Made by a program: the position numbers and the translations under genes. The notes below the pieces were generated by a model, which worked only from the letters and a program-made list of their open reading frames with translations, made no database searches and had not been told where the DNA came from. Positions 23,706 to 38,500 of a stretch of 64,000 bases of DNA are shown one piece after another; position 1 is the stretch's first letter, and each line of letters opens with the position of its first letter. The DNA is from Puffinus mauretanicus. Its lineage: Eukaryota; Chordata; Aves; Procellariiformes; Procellariidae. The stretch lies in NCBI GenBank assembly GCA_023333565.1, contig JAJKFH010004053.1:1054001-1118000 (forward strand), read 5' to 3'.

Positions 23706-26700
23706 AACACCACTGACAACCTTTCTTAATTTCTCCTATTCTACTCAATGAAGTGTTGTCAGACCACTTGGATGTAAGTACTACCTCATTCACTTTGGAC
23801 TAAAACAATCCAGAATTTTTAAGACTATGGAAACAAGAAGTTATTTTACTGTTCAGCAAGGTTTTCTTTCTTACCCAGAGCAAGAATATTACCACAAATT
23901 AAGACTTTTCTTCAGGTGAGTGAGAGTTGACATCAACTCACAAAGCTAAAAATGTTAATGTAAAAACCTTATGCAAGCCTATACCTTGGCATAGATTCAG
24001 CAAGTTAGATGTGCTTTAGGTATATAGTATTATCACAGAGCGTTTGCTTTGGCATTAGCCAAGTAAGCGTGATGTGCTGACTGCTGAGCAAATTATTTTA
24101 TATAGGTTATTATTATATAGGTTTTTTTCTTTGACATCACCCTATTTGGCTAAGGGTGCTAACCTGTTCACAGTTTCAGTCCTGCAGATAGGAGATATCG
24201 ATCCATTGACCTCATTGAAGCATTCACATTGATATAGGCCCTGGAAAGTAAAGATGATGAGTTTGTCCTTAAGAATGTTTTTGACTTGAAATCAGTCTGG
24301 TAACCAAGAAGTGCTGAGTCAGTAAATTTAAGCATTTTAGGTTTGACATCAACTGCACCAGCTGGAAGTAATGATCAAGTGATCTTATCAAGGTTTTGAC
24401 TTTGGTTTTGATGCTGCTGTAATTCAGCATCTTTCTTTTTTGTCATCTGTCTTCTAGATTCTTTTTTTTTTTTTTTTAATTAAAGTCAGAGCCATGAGAA
24501 GCCTAACCTAGCCATTGAAGAGAAAAACAAAACTTTCCCTTTTGTGAACTAGAGATAAGTTGAAGGACTAAGAGAATGATAATTTAATAGTATTCTAATT
24601 CATTTTAGGTTTTAGTAAGCCTCTGCTTTGTATGTGTTTTTCTTTCACTTAGACTTTAAAATGTCTTGAAAGTTATATAGGTATTTGTAAAGTATTTTTT
24701 TTGTTGGGAGTGTATCTGGACAAAAACCAGGTAAAATCTTCTGGACTGTGTAGGAAACACCGTGCAATGCTTTTCTTTCTGTTTTTCTAGTGACTGAAAC
24801 AGGAATTTCCTCTGGCTTGTGGATAGAATATAGATGAATGTCAGTATGCATTTTGTTTGTAACCTAGCAGTGAAGAAAGTTAGTAACTAAGATGTTAGTG
24901 ATCCTTGGGAATTTTAGACTGGAAAATGTACCCCAAATTTTTGAGTTTTCCATTAGAAAAATACAGCTATTTATTCTGAAGGCTGTTGTCAAATCTGTTT
25001 TCTCCCATACATCACAATCTCTTCTGCTGTTACTAACTTTAAGGAACTTGAAACAGGAATGAAGACTGAAAAGCTGCAGTACTAATGCTTGCTCCTTCAA
25101 GATAGTAAAGGACCTTATCAAACATAGACAAGGCAGAGGCTTAGGGTTTCTCTGGTCTCCTGGTACAATTGTGGTTTTTTTCAGATCTCCACATTAGAAT
25201 GCAGTGGGGAAAAAGAATGCACACTAATATTTAACTAAAATCACAGAAGAATTACATAAGCTGTAGAAGTTTTTTATAAGGTGAGATTGGCATCTCTTCA
25301 CCCATTAACTAAGAGGGAAATAACTAGTGAAAAGAAGGAAATGCAGCAGAACAGCTTCAAACTTCTGAAAATAAAACTCTGTATCAAGAGTCAAGCAGAT
25401 ATGATGGTAGTTATTTAACCTCAAAACATGGCCAAAGAAAGAGAGACCTGGAATAGTATCTGAGAAGCCAATGATAATGCAATCCCCTTTGGGATGGTAT
25501 TATCTACAATGGAAATTTTGAAAACCTCTGAAGATTATGGAATGAGAAGAGCAATAGCTACCTGCTGCTATTCAGGAGAAATGAAAAAGCCATAATAATG
25601 CACATCATGCTGTCTGTGAATGGGATGTATTCCCCATTTGGTGAAATCACTTTAACCACTGATTCTTAATGCTGCATGAAAGGAAGTTATTTGCTTCTTC
25701 TAAAGAAAGAGTAAAACACACCTTTTTTTCTAATATCATCAATTCTTATGTTGGTAGACAAAAATATCAGCTTTTCTCTTTTACCTTTCATCTTCCCTTG
25801 CCTGACCTAGCCCAAAAAAGCAACACTGAATTTTGTTTGGTTCACATGTCAGCTATTGTTAGTTCAATTCTGGTGTCATTAGTCACATAATCAACCTCCA
25901 TGTTCAAAATCTATGTCTGAAAATGAGGCAGATCTATTGCTGATTTTTATTGCCAGTAGGGCTGCAAGTGCTTGAAGTAGCACTACAGTCTGCCCCTGTC
26001 TTGCTTTATTTTCCTCAGATGCAGTATTCAAAGAGCATTGTCCCTACCATGTTAGCGGACTGCTGTTTACCCTGTCTAAATCCCTCTAAACAGAAAAGCA
26101 TTTATCAAAGTAGAGATGTCCCCTTTGCTTGGCATTCAGCTAACACTTCATTTTCCTTAATACTTTATGCTAAGAACGTCACTGAGGTCACTGAGATCAA
26201 AAGGAGTTGAGCCAGGACCTTCTAAAGCCTGTGACGATACACTGGCTCAGTGTGACAGAGGGGCTGTGTCAATGATGTCATGAAGGCTTTGACGTGGCAG
26301 CAGGCAAGCAAGATAGAGCAACTACAGAGCACTGCACCATTTTATCAGCATAGCCCACACAGGCCTGACAGATTTTTGATCTGAAATAAGTTCAGTAAAG
26401 TTGCTGCTCCAATAAATGATTGTTATCTCAGTAAGCCAAAGGCTCTGATCTGCTACCTACTACAGAGTATGATCTCAAATGAGAGCAGGCTAAGGTTAGT
26501 GATCCAATAACTTGGAAAAGGCCAAATCTGGACATTGACCCCACAAACTGGCCAGCTAGACCAGTAACCTTACCAAAGCCCCTAACTTGATATCAGGCTA
26601 GCAAGTCAAAACTCGCAGTATCTATAAAGCCCCTAATTTGAAATCGAGGTGTCTTTGAGTTTTGCCTCTTAAGTAGATCCAGAAAGCGTGTTTTATGTAT

Positions 26701-29351
26701 TATCCTGTAAATGTGATATGCCCCTTAGCTTCTGAGGCTGCTTGCCTGGGGCTTTCCAGAGAGTGTGCTTGTTATGTTCATGATAACTGCAACAAATGTG
26801 CTGCTGCTGCTGGAACCGCTAAGTGACATCTGAGTTAAAATGTAAAAGTTTCTGGTGCCCTGAAGCATGGGGAACTGGCATTTATCTTTCATGTTTCCTG
26901 TTGGTAGTTTTGGGGGGACCTTCTGTATTTATCAGGTGAGTACCACATAGCAGTGTCAGAACAGCACAAAAGGGTGTTGCATTGATTCTTTTGGTACTGT
27001 GGATTTCCATGTTTCCTTGGGTCTATTGCTATATACATGCCAGCTTGCAGTGGATTTGGGAGATATCACAGAAGTGAAAGACTGCCCATCCATGATTAAA
27101 CACAGGAGTTACTGCAAGTTGTCTCTCAGGTCACTCGGTATTGTAAGCTTGAAGAGGGACAAATAAGTGCCTTAGGAAGTTTTTCCAATGATCTCCAGTA
27201 AGTAGGGTTATTGTACTGAGAGTTGCACATTCTCCCAGGCAGTCAGAGATACTGGCTTTAGCCGCAAAGCCGGTATAAGTAGTTCTTATGTTCTTTCTCT
27301 GGTCATTTTTTCTGTCTTCGTGGTTCAATTTTTCCTCCTACCTATCTCCTCAGCCACACAAAATCTGTTCTGTGGTGGGCTGAGCAGGAAACTGGATCAC
27401 TGAACTCAGCTAATTAAAAGTACTCTTTTAAGAAAAAAAAAATTAAGACCGCAATGTACCAAAATCAGTTGTGACAGATGGCATCTGTTTTGCCTGCCCT
27501 TGCTTTTTTGTGCCTTTAAAAAGCCTCAGAGAGGTGAAGCCTCCAGAAAGACAGGGAAATTGCTCCTTTCTTTAGGGATCTGTTGTAGCTGCTGAAAGAG
27601 GGGTGGCTTGGGAGACTGCAGACTGAGGCTATGTGCAGCTCCTGGAGGCACCTTGAGACTGCAGTGAGGAACAGAGAGATGTCAAAGCAGGATGGGCAGA
27701 GTAGTCATCAACTAATTAAAGTCTAGAAACCAAACAAGGGGAAAATTTTTATTTCTATTGCATTTAACCTGCTTGGTTTGAGTTTTCTAAATTTAAAAAT
27801 AAGGTATTGTGGTCATCTTTTTTTAAAAAATCCTGGGGTATTCTAGCTCTTTTTTTAAAGGTCTCACTATGAGAAGAGTGACTAGGCAGGCTCAGGTTCA
27901 CATCAAATGTGAACCTGTATGTTGTGCTCATCAAGCCTTTCCTAACAATTTTATACCTTTTGTATGGAAGTGTTCCTCTCTCCTAAAAGCTACACTTGCT
28001 TGTTGGCATTCCTCGTGTTCCTCCTGCTTGCTATTTGATCAGATACTAACATTTATTTTAAGTGTCTATTTTGTCTGATGTGAAGACACCTGCCTAAAAT
28101 GGGCTTCAAAGTATGGTTGGAACCAATAAAAGATATACTCTCAAGCCAGGAAAATCCCAAAACAGTATTTCTAAGAAAGGCAGAAGAATTTCTGCATGAT
28201 ATTGATGACCGAATTATTTTTAGCAAAGCCACAGCATGGTCAGTTTGGTTATAAACCCACTTCAGAATAGGGTAGGTTAGAAGATGAAGAGCGGCACAAG
28301 TCTAATGCTTGCCTGGAATTTTTGTAAAGCTTCCAGAGTAAGGCTGAATTGCTACTGAAAATCAGCTGAAGGAACTCAAGTGTAAGTAGCTATCACATAT
28401 AGGTCTGAAGACAGCTTAAAAGTAGACTCATTGAACAGTATAAAGTTAACTTCAGTCAAGCACCTGATACTGGTAATAATGAATCCTCCCCTTAAGGAGC
28501 ATTATTGCTTAACAAACTTCTACTAGACTTTTAGATACTCTACTTAGTTTAGGTATCTTTAGCCCAATACTTGCCTTAAATGTACAGACTCATATCTTGA
28601 AGTGGATTCAAAATTACATGGGAATTCAAAAGAAAAATATGTTTTTGTTGCTGAAGAGAAGTATTGACATAAACTGGAGTTTTTGAGAGATTAAAAGACT
28701 GATACTTCATGGCTACCTACGTTACGGGAATCTGGTAGAGATGATGAAACTGAATAGTGAAGTCAGGCAATCATTTGTCAGGACAGAATAGAGGCTGCTA
28801 GTAAAGTAAGAATGGTATAAAAATACATTTTTTTCCTCTTGTATTTTCCAGGTGATCTGTGCTATTCTTTTTTTTCCCTCCTCCCCCATTCATTTTTGGC
28901 AAGGAGAAGGGATGATCTGCCACTGTCAAAAGGTGCTGCTAATTATAGACCAAATTGACCAGTGAAAAGAGGTCTGCGGTTGGCTAAAAATTCTTCTAAA
29001 TTCACTTCTGTTAATTCCACTTCCAGAGGAATCTCTGTTTTCTACCTGTCCAGTCATCTACCAGTCAGCTATTTTCAATTCATGGCTGATTTCTGGCAAG
29101 CATTGCTGTCACTAAGCTGGTTTCATGCAGTAAGGGAGAAGTGTCTGATGGTACTCAGGGTGCATCAACAGTTTTCACCAAGGTTAGCTAGCTTGGAAAG
29201 CTACTATATCCCAGCTACTTTGTGGTACTCTTACCTCCTTTGCAAGGGATTTTGTTTAATAAGAGCTTTGGGACATGTACTGTTTTTACTCTATATTTCT
29301 TCATAATACAGCATGACAGAACTTGTCAGACGTTCCAGCAGCACCCTGATA

Positions 29352-29550
29352 GAAATAATTAATAATATTACTTTGCACTGGGCAGTTCCTGCTCGCAGAT
29401 TTCAAACTGCTTTTCAAAGAGAAGTAGAACAGTTAATATCCCTAAGTTACTGAAAGAAAAGAGAAGGAAAAGAGGTTTATTATGCAGTCACACTGTCTGT
29501 CAAGGGAAAGCAAGGTGCAGAGTCCACATCACCTGACTCTCACCTGATCA
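29352..29550 (-). mobile_element. MIR-like SINE fragment (ancient), - strand
   Basis: On the + strand the block reads, in order, AATAATTAATAATA, TTACTTTGCACT, TTTCAAACTGCTTTTCAAAG, GAAGGAAAAGAGGTT, GCAGTCACAC and CACCTGACTC. These match, in order and rough spacing, the reverse complement of amniote MIR. That element ends in GTAAAGCGCTTTGA and AGTGCAAAGTATTATT, and carries the TGTGTGACCTTGGGCAAGT core and the GGAGTCAGGACTCC-like region near its start. Divergence is high, as expected for an element active before amniotes diversified. The match is from memory of the consensus, not an alignment. Confidence 0.6.
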
Positions 29551-32500
29551 CCCTTTTTGGTTGCAATGCTGGTGGCATGTGGCATTTGCAGAACCCTTCT
29601 CCTCCTCCTCTGATGCTGTGGCTAGGGCTCAGTGCATTTCCAAATATTAGGTGGGGAGGGGGAGGCTTGGAAACTCCTGCTTGCACCTTGCTATTTCCAT
29701 TTCTTCTCATAATAACTCACAAAAGATTCAAGCTACAAAGTATGTGAGGTAGAATATGTGGCTACCGACTACTGTAACACCCTGACCGAGAAATTGATAG
29801 GATGTCACTTGCTAGGATGTAATTTCCAATAATCATATATCTTCTGTTTACCTCCCTCTTAGTGATTTACTGTGTAACAACTCCCCACCATATATCTGTA
29901 GGGAGCTTCTCTGCTCACCTTGGTTTCTGCCTTTCAAGATACTGCACTGCATGATGATAAGCTTCAGAGAGAAATGACTACTGTCAACAAACCCAGTCAT
30001 CCATGTTGTACATTGCATTACCTAAATCCCAGGGGAGTGTCTATCTGCAGGTGAATGCTGATGGCAGAATCCATTTAGAGAAATGGCTGTGTTGCTCTGT
30101 TTATTTGCATACAGAAGTATCTGTAAAGCATCCTATTATTCTATTCCCATATTCTTTTCCCAACAATCATTCTCTGAGGACAGAACTATAAAAATGAGTG
30201 TTAAAAAGCTATGACGTGCCTCAAGAATTTTGTTTTTCTTAAAAAAAAAAAAAAATCAACCAAGTTTCATTTCTACTATGTAAATAGTAATAGACGAGAA
30301 GGTGAAAGAGACTAGAACTGAAACCAAGAAAAGAAAGACAATTTAATTTTACAGAGCATTTCAATATTTTGCTTTTGGCGTTCTTTCTTCATTTGGTATA
30401 GAAATATTTCTTTTTAATTCTCTGTGAAAGAAAATAGAAATGTGGACTCTGGGAGGCCTCTGTCACTAGTTCAGAAGCAACCCACCTGATGTTTTTCCCC
30501 AGAGCCGTGAAATACTGAAGCCTCAGGAACACTCGATCTGTCTTCTCGGGAGGTGTTTGGCTAAATTCTCGGGAAAATGGTTGCTGTCCAGCAAACTCCC
30601 TTAGCACTGTTGCAGAGTTGAAATATCTCTGTATCTCATTTAAAGTTCAGGAAAACAGTGAATTCTGGTAAAAAAAAAAAAAGTTATAATTGTTCAAACT
30701 TGCTGCAAAGAGAAATGACCTTTTATATTTAGTTAAGTCTTAAAAACGAAGTAGTCATCATCCAGAAAAAACTGGGAGAAGGCAAATTCTGAGGTACATT
30801 AATGCTCCTTTACACTAGTCTGTATAAATAGGCATTAATGGGGTGACAAACTGCTTCCAGAGAAACAGCCTTAGAGTGTATGACTGCTCTGGCTGACAAA
30901 ATATCTTGTTTAGAACCTCTCGACCAGCTCACAGTGTCAGGGTGAGAGTGGGTAACAGGAGGAAGGGAATGAGTTGAGTCTAGGGAATGCTGTTATTTCT
31001 ACTTTCTAGAGCCTGAGTTATTGCAGGAAAATACAGCAATACCACAAAGTTGCTTTTGCTTCTCACTTCTTGGAGCAGGGGGAAAGACTTGAGAGGTATG
31101 GTCTGCATTTCCAGCAAATATGTTATTTTTTAGGGAGATGAGGGAAGAAGCCTTCAAGTCCTTTAGGGTATTCAGGAAGAATACCCAGCTGATACCAAGC
31201 CTGCCCACCTATACGCCTCATTGAAAGTCTAATTTCTAACGTGTACAGAGGCAGGAAGATTACAATTTCAATAAAAGCTGTAAGTTTTTTTCTTCACTTT
31301 AGCTCATCTATTTTAGATGTTTCTCAGTGGCATGAGATTCAATTAATTAATGTCATGCAATGAGATAAGTTAAAACCTTGTTTGCCAGGCTGGGCTCTGA
31401 GTTTTACCTCCACAGTTTCTTCTTCTTGAGGTTTTAAGGGACACTTCGAGCATTCTGCACAGGTGTTGTTGATGTCCATTATTTGCAATAGGTGCTTGAG
31501 AAATCAACTTCCTTTCCTGGTAGTTTATGTTCTTTCTAGTGGGTCCTCTTATTCCCTGTTATTAAGCAGACAGATACCTTCTATTTCTAACAGAACTTAC
31601 TATTTTAGTTTAAAAGCCTTGGGTTTTTTTTTATTTCCATTGATGTTGTCACTGTAGCTCTGGGGATAATGTTTGCTACACGCCCCACATGCCCCAGAAA
31701 AGTATACTCAACAACAATGTTTACCTTTACTGTGTAAATATGTCTCTTTACTGTTGTCAGCTTTAGTTAATGGAATACTACCTTTGAACAAAGGTTTGGA
31801 CTACAGAGTAATTTACTCTGCATACTAAACATTTTGAGGTAGGTCAAAGTAGACATGAAATAGAATATGAATATAAGCTTCACTCCCTTTCCTGGATATC
31901 TTCTTACTGAACTCAGTAAAACTGTGCGAAAGCAAGGTATTTTGCAAGGTACTGAAGGAATGTATTCAATTCACAACAAAGTAGGGCTGCTTATCACTGC
32001 TGGCAGGCATAGATATTCCAGACTGGAAAGGTTTTGGCTCCTTTGAAGGTCATTTGGTTCTCTCTTGGCAGGGAAAAATAAATACTTTTGGAACCATCTT
32101 TGTGAGGGAGCCGAGCTGCAGAAGCTGCAGTTTCCAGGTCAAGAGTCCTGCAAGCACCAGAACAGTGCTTTGAGCCTAAGAATTAGGATTTTGCAGCCTC
32201 CTACTTCCCTACTTCCTTTGTAGTCCTAGTGGAGGGCTGCTGAGACACCCAGATGGTGAAATTGCAGCAAATATTAGCAAAGGCTTGCAGTATACAATTA
32301 CATTTGAGGTTAAAAAAAACAACAAACGTATCTATGAATACCTGTTTGTGGCCCAATATTCACATTATGGGACTTACTGCTCTGTGATTCTGGCAGCACC
32401 CTTGACTTCCACAACTTTTTGTGTCATTCTTAGCCAATAGCAGCTAACTAGTGGCATTACGTGTTAACAGCATCTGCTATAAGTACCCGATGTTGCATGT

Positions 32501-35500
32501 GTTAACCACATAACAGAATCGCACGTGGTAAGGAACAGATGAGCTGAGTTGCAAGATTTACTGGGAATTGAATTAATGTTTATATAATTTTATTTTCATT
32601 ATTCAACCAGCTGTGCGGCCACATCCATTTAGAGAATAAGTGAGGCTATTTTTAACCTTCGGTCACTAAACATGTATTTTAGCCCAGCTTTTACTGCTCT
32701 AACCAAGTTAGTGGTTGCTTGCTTTTCTCACTGTGTTTATAATTAATATCAGACTAAAATATGATATGAGTCAAGCAGAATTTGAATTTAGTTTCCCTTT
32801 TTTATGTTCTGAAACTTAGACAAGGTCTGAGAGTGAGAACATGCAATTCTGTTCCTCGCTCAACAGTTAAGCATGTAATGACTTTGTCCTGTGGCAGAAG
32901 TGTGGAGAATCACTTTTATAGGGGTTGCAAGTACACTTGTGAGATACTTCTGTTTTCTGAGTAAGAAATGCATATACAGGGACTATACTGCAATCTGCAG
33001 GAGATACGAAACTTTGCCAGCCAAACCTAAGTAATAAACCCAGGAGGATCTGTTGATCCAGAAAATGGCCTGGTCTGAAGGAGGTTAATTCCCAGCCAGC
33101 AGTAAAAGTGTTTGGTAAGATGCTCCCAGCTGGGAGCTAATTAGACGCTGCTGAGCCTGCTAGGGTCTCCAGGTGGCAAATACGACACATCTCATGTCAC
33201 TATCACACTTCAGCAGTCCTGTCACACGTTCCTGCATTTCGGAGGGATCTCTCACATCTGGTTGAGCTGTGGGAAGGCTGAAGGCATTTTCCTTCAGCTG
33301 TGCCTTTCAGTCTCAAGTATCAGATGTGGGCCCTGTTACACTCATTGCTGCTGCCTCCTCTTTTATTGCTTCCCTTGCTGGATTATGATGGTTAAGAAAG
33401 AGCTGCTTGGTGGGAGAAGGAGACATTGCTACAGGGGGCTTGTATATGTGAAAGTGCAAGCTTACCAAGTAACACTCATGAAATGAACAATACCTGATAT
33501 ATCTAGCTGTGCCTATATCGTTGGATCCTGAGCCACAAGAGAACTCAAACATGATTTACGTTCTGTGTCCACGTTGCCAGTTCTAAGACACCGGTGGCCA
33601 CTTCTCCCGTAAGTTCATTGCAGCTTGTGATGTTAAGGCATCCTGGAAGGAGCCTGGGCTGAGGTCTCTGCTGAACCCTGGGAAGTGTGAAATTGCTGTG
33701 TGGCAGTGAGAGGGATCACAACATACCTGGCCGTGTGCACTGCAAGGTGGGACGTGACGACCTATAGGGAGTGCTTGGGATAGCACTGCCCCAGCTTTCT
33801 CTCTTGCTATTCATGAAAGCTCCGCTGAAGCCAGAACCAGATTCTTGCCTTTGTCTGAGCAGCCTGGATGGCAAGGCAGATTGGGCATAGATTCAAAATG
33901 CAGTTTAGGAGAATCTTATGAAGCTTATTGCTTTTAAAGGAGAGCGTTAAGAAGTGGCAGCCAAATAGAAGCTATGTAAAAAAAGAAATTATTTGTAGGA
34001 CACATGAACTGCACTGTGTGGTTTGAGTTTCTAAGTTAAATGGGACAGACAAAGTGAAAACTCCAGCTAAGCTGCATTCAGTTTGCAGACACTTCTTGCT
34101 TAGTCACAACTTGGAGTTTCAGTGGACTCTAATAAGTGGCTGCTAAGGATATCTGGAAATAAGGCTGTTTTGGTTTAAGAACTTAACTGCATATTTAGAA
34201 GTCTGACCTAACTTTGAAAAGTCAGCTCTCTACAGCAGGTTGTCTTACACATACCAATAACATCTGTGGACATTTCCAGTAATGGGTTTGAAATAGCTTT
34301 CTTCATTACCCGAACAGCTCTGAGGACAGTCAAATGGTATTCGTCAGAAAAATTATTCAGGATATTCCTTGTCAAATTTCTAGTACATTCTTCATGCAAT
34401 TGATTTGCCAGCTCTAGCTATTTTGGTGGTCCAGCTTTTCTTAAGAATTGAGAGAGAAGCTTTGTACAAACATCAGTGGCCATCGTAACCATTCAGTTTA
34501 TAGCCAGTCAGCTCCTGTGAAAACTGCAGATTAAAGACAATCTGTTCTTGCATAGCTGGAACAGCAGGAATTGACTCAATAGGTGGTTGAACAGCTCTGA
34601 GCAATACTAAACTGTAATGAATTTGTTTTGCTGAAGAAAGGTGAAGGCTCAGGGCTACATCTACACAGGGCAACCATGGAGCAGAAACTTATGGGAATAC
34701 TGTGAACTACGCAGAGACATAGCTGGATTTGTGTGTGTGTGTGTTTCCTTCTTTAGTACTCTTTTTATCGCACAAAACCAGTTATTGTTTGAGCTGGTTT
34801 GGGAATACACTGATGCCAATGCCTTTTTCCTTAAGTGATTTCCATGGTTTGGCTTTTGTGAAATCTAGTTGCTTTTTTTTACTAAATCCTTTTGAATCTG
34901 ATATGCTTTACAACTCTCTTCCTTTTTGTTGCTTTGCACATCCACTGATTTTAAATTGGGGTTTTTCCCTGTTTAGGGTGTTAAATTTTACAGGATTTTT
35001 ACAAGATGATTTGCCCAACTAGCCATATAAGAGGAAATAGCATTGCAGTTTATAAGTGAGATATGTTTGAACTTTGCGTGCACCTTATGTTCAACTTCAT
35101 ATTTTCTTTACAATGTTATTAACTACAAACGATAGTTAAAACATCATTTTCTTTAATTTTTTTTTTTTTCTTTTTTCCTGTTTTTGTGGTTGTTATTAGT
35201 TGGTTAGGCAAGTATATTTCCAGCCCTACAAAAAAAAGCAAAAAGCTTCTTCCTTCGGAAATAGCCTTCTCCTGCAAAGGCTGGGGCAACAGCAGAGGAA
35301 ACCTGGGTCCTTGCTCCCACGGCTTAGAGCCATCGTGACCTCACCGATGGGGGAGGTTGGGGGCAACAGCTCTGCTCCCACCATGTGCAGACAGAGCAGT
35401 GGGAAAAGAGGTGGTCTCAACCCAGCGGTGTCCCCTACATTTCAGGTGAAAATGAGCAAATGCTCATTGGTTCAAAAGGCCATTTGGGCATATTTTCAAG

Positions 35501-38500
35501 AACTTCTTCAGAGTTAAAATTAAAATGAACAGGATAAGATTTTGTCTTATTATATGGTTCCTAGCAGCCTTATAACAAGCCTCTTAGAAACTGTTCATGA
35601 AAAGGTCCTAGACAGTCTATGAGTTAATTAAACTTTGCTCTAGATCTTAACTTAACAGAGAAATAAGCTGCTAGATTTTTTTTCTAATTAAACATAATTT
35701 TCACATTTTACTTATGCAAACCACATAATCATATGCAAGCAGCTGAGACTGTCTTTCCTTAACGCAAAATATAAAAATTTCAAGTATAGCAATGTTTTAA
35801 CTTAGTAAGACTAAATCCCAATCTAGCCATAGTTTGACGTTAATAATTAAGAAATTCCAGGCATTTAACATTATTAGGAGTCCAATACAGCAAAAGTATC
35901 ATTATTTTAAGAATGTTTAGAGGACAAGTGACTATAATATTCTTCCATAAATATTTTCACACTACATCATATTTTTTCTTAACATTAAAATATCTCATGG
36001 AAAAGAAAATAATTTGTGGGGTTTTATATTGTGCATGTATATGATGTCAGTTTTACCCACCCAACTCAACTTATGTAACACTTGCATTATCATAGCTATG
36101 GCCATAAGAAAGTCTAACTAGCAATTTTTTCTGTTGGGTTTTGTTCCAATTAATTCCATTGTACTTCAGTGCCGAGAAAAAAAAAGGTGCTTCCAAAAAG
36201 CAGCCATTACAAAGAGATACGGGGGCAGTAATGCAAAAATTCTTCATAATCAGGTTGCATTCAGTGTTAATCAAGAAGAGATTGTGTGGAAGGAGAGTTT
36301 TTAATTCCGTATATCCAGTGGACTTCATTTCTTTCTGACTTTGGTGAAAATGGTAAGTTAGTTGTTGGATTTTTTCCATTGGAACAAACAGAATCATAGG
36401 TGCAAATGAACAGAGATAAATCAGTTGTCTGTAAAACTGGTGTTTCAAAGAAGAGAAGAAACCCAATATGTTTAGTAGATCAGTGGAAGACTTCAGAGCT
36501 CTCTATTAGGCAGCTTCTGCTAGTCGTCACCATTTTTAAAACTCTGAGCAGAAGTTCAACAGAAACTAGATATTAATGTCTTTACTGGGCTGCTCTATTT
36601 TTGCACTGGTGATCTTAGGTTGGGAAAGGAATTGGAGGAAGAACAGAAAAGCATCAAGAAGCCTTGGTCTGCAATGAATGCCTGAAAGTTTTTCCCTTAA
36701 AACTGTGGCCTCAGCACATATATGCACATACCAGCTTTTAGCAGACTAACCCCACTCAGCTCCCATCAGAGCCTGCAGTAACAAATCCAGAGCCCGTGAC
36801 TTGAACTCCACTGTCGGTGGGTAGTGCCTGCAGGGAACCGAGCACAAGGACAACATGTTCTCCGCTACCTGTGTTGCTAAGCAGATGGGCTGCTTTATTT
36901 CCTACCAGTTGGCACAAAGAATACTTGCAGCTTGGGGTAAGGCAGCATCACTTTCAAGCTCAGCAATGCCTACAATAATCCCCACTTCCAGAGGAGGAAA
37001 GTAGGATCTGCAATCAAAAACACCTGAGATAAGTGCTACGGTAACCAACCCTGACCTTGTTAAAATGAACACTGAAATAAAACAAAATGCACTAGATGGA
37101 AATACTGTAGCTGGACGTATAGTGAGCTATAGTAATTCAGGTAGCTGGTGAACCATGGTGTTTTTCAGTTCATTTCCACACACGATAGATAATTACTTCA
37201 TTTCCAAGCTTTGGTTAGAAAGCCACTGAAGGAATCAATAGGGAGTCTAGTCTCCAGATAAAGTGTGTTCACCTTTAAAATGTATTTTAGGTGTAACCAC
37301 TGGAAAGTGCTTCAGTGCACAATAACGTTTTCACTGGGTGTCAAAATCAAGTGACTGAAAAGCAGAATAGGCATTATGAAGGGCAAAGGTAACATTATAT
37401 TGCTTACGTTTTTTGGCATGTTGCCATTCTTTCATTTGTAGCTTTAAGGGGAGTAGAAATCTCTCTTGCATATTTAAATGCAGAACATGTTAAAATGCAG
37501 GCTAAATAGAGAGCTACTCTATGCTCATTAAATATAACTGGGTTTTTGAAACATTTATCGTGAAATGTGAAACAACAACATTAAAAGTACACATTTGTAT
37601 GCTGTGGGTAATTCACAATAATTATGTTCTTAATGGTCAGTTGAAATCTAGCTGGCATACAGAAGAAATTTAATACACATTTAAATTAAAAGTGTATTTA
37701 AAACACATTTTGAAAATGACCCAGTTTGACATATAGCTATATTTGTAAATAAACATCAGGGTTTGTGTAAGTTATCTAGGCTCAAGGAGACACTCCCTGT
37801 TTGATAAATGCTTGGTTTAGAAAAAAAAAAAAAAGAGGAAAAAAGCTATAGTGTCATCCTAGGAGAACACGGTGCTGCTGACCACAAAAGCAGCTGGGAG
37901 AGCTTCATGATACAGTCCAATTTTATTGTATTTGAGAAAAGGACTCAGCAGTATAAAAACCAGTTACAAAACAAGCATTACTACGTGACTTGGGAAACTC
38001 CTTCACAAGAGATTAATTCTCACTGCTTCACAAAAAAGCTGACTCCTGTCATGCTTGGACGACTGTACTTGATAACGAAGGTGGAGAGAAGCAGTTTTGT
38101 TCCTCTGTTAGTTCTTTCTGATCCACATTGCCAGCATCCAAGCAAATTGCTTAATTAGGGTGACCTCAGGACTCTGGACACTTCATCCTCTAACAGCTTG
38201 GGACTTGCCAGGTCACCGAGACCTCCCATGTATGTGTCTGGTCCAAGAGTGCCAGTTGCTCCAGGAGCCATGAAGACAGTGATGCAGGAATTGACTTGGT
38301 GACTGCCTTAGCCTTTACCCAGGGAGATGGATAGATTGGTTATTTTGACTCTGATGGTTTTACTTGTGGGGTAACAGTTAACTGCTCAAAATCTACTGAA
38401 CCTGAATTTGAGGTGTCAGAATCTGTTTCCTAGTGAGTGAAATTTTAAGTGGTTGGTATTTTCTTTTATATTTTAGTACCTTCTAAGTGAGAATAGTTCT

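Larger units (their letters stand above)
21431..29350. other. Non-coding DNA with slightly higher GC near 21.6-23.2 kb
   Basis: No host gene can be supported here. A 154-codon open frame on the - strand at 22743-23207 has a good splice acceptor and a downstream AATAAA but no recognised homology; it is treated as a finding only. T runs lie at 23687-23705 and 24462-24477. The 22160-22410 block looks repeat-derived and is listed separately. Confidence 0.55.

Noticed and set aside
34731..34744. GT repeat as a functional element
   Set aside because: Only about seven GT units; an ordinary short microsatellite.
37808..38158. 116-codon + strand frame
   Set aside because: Begins in an A run (poly-Lys) and has no family resemblance.
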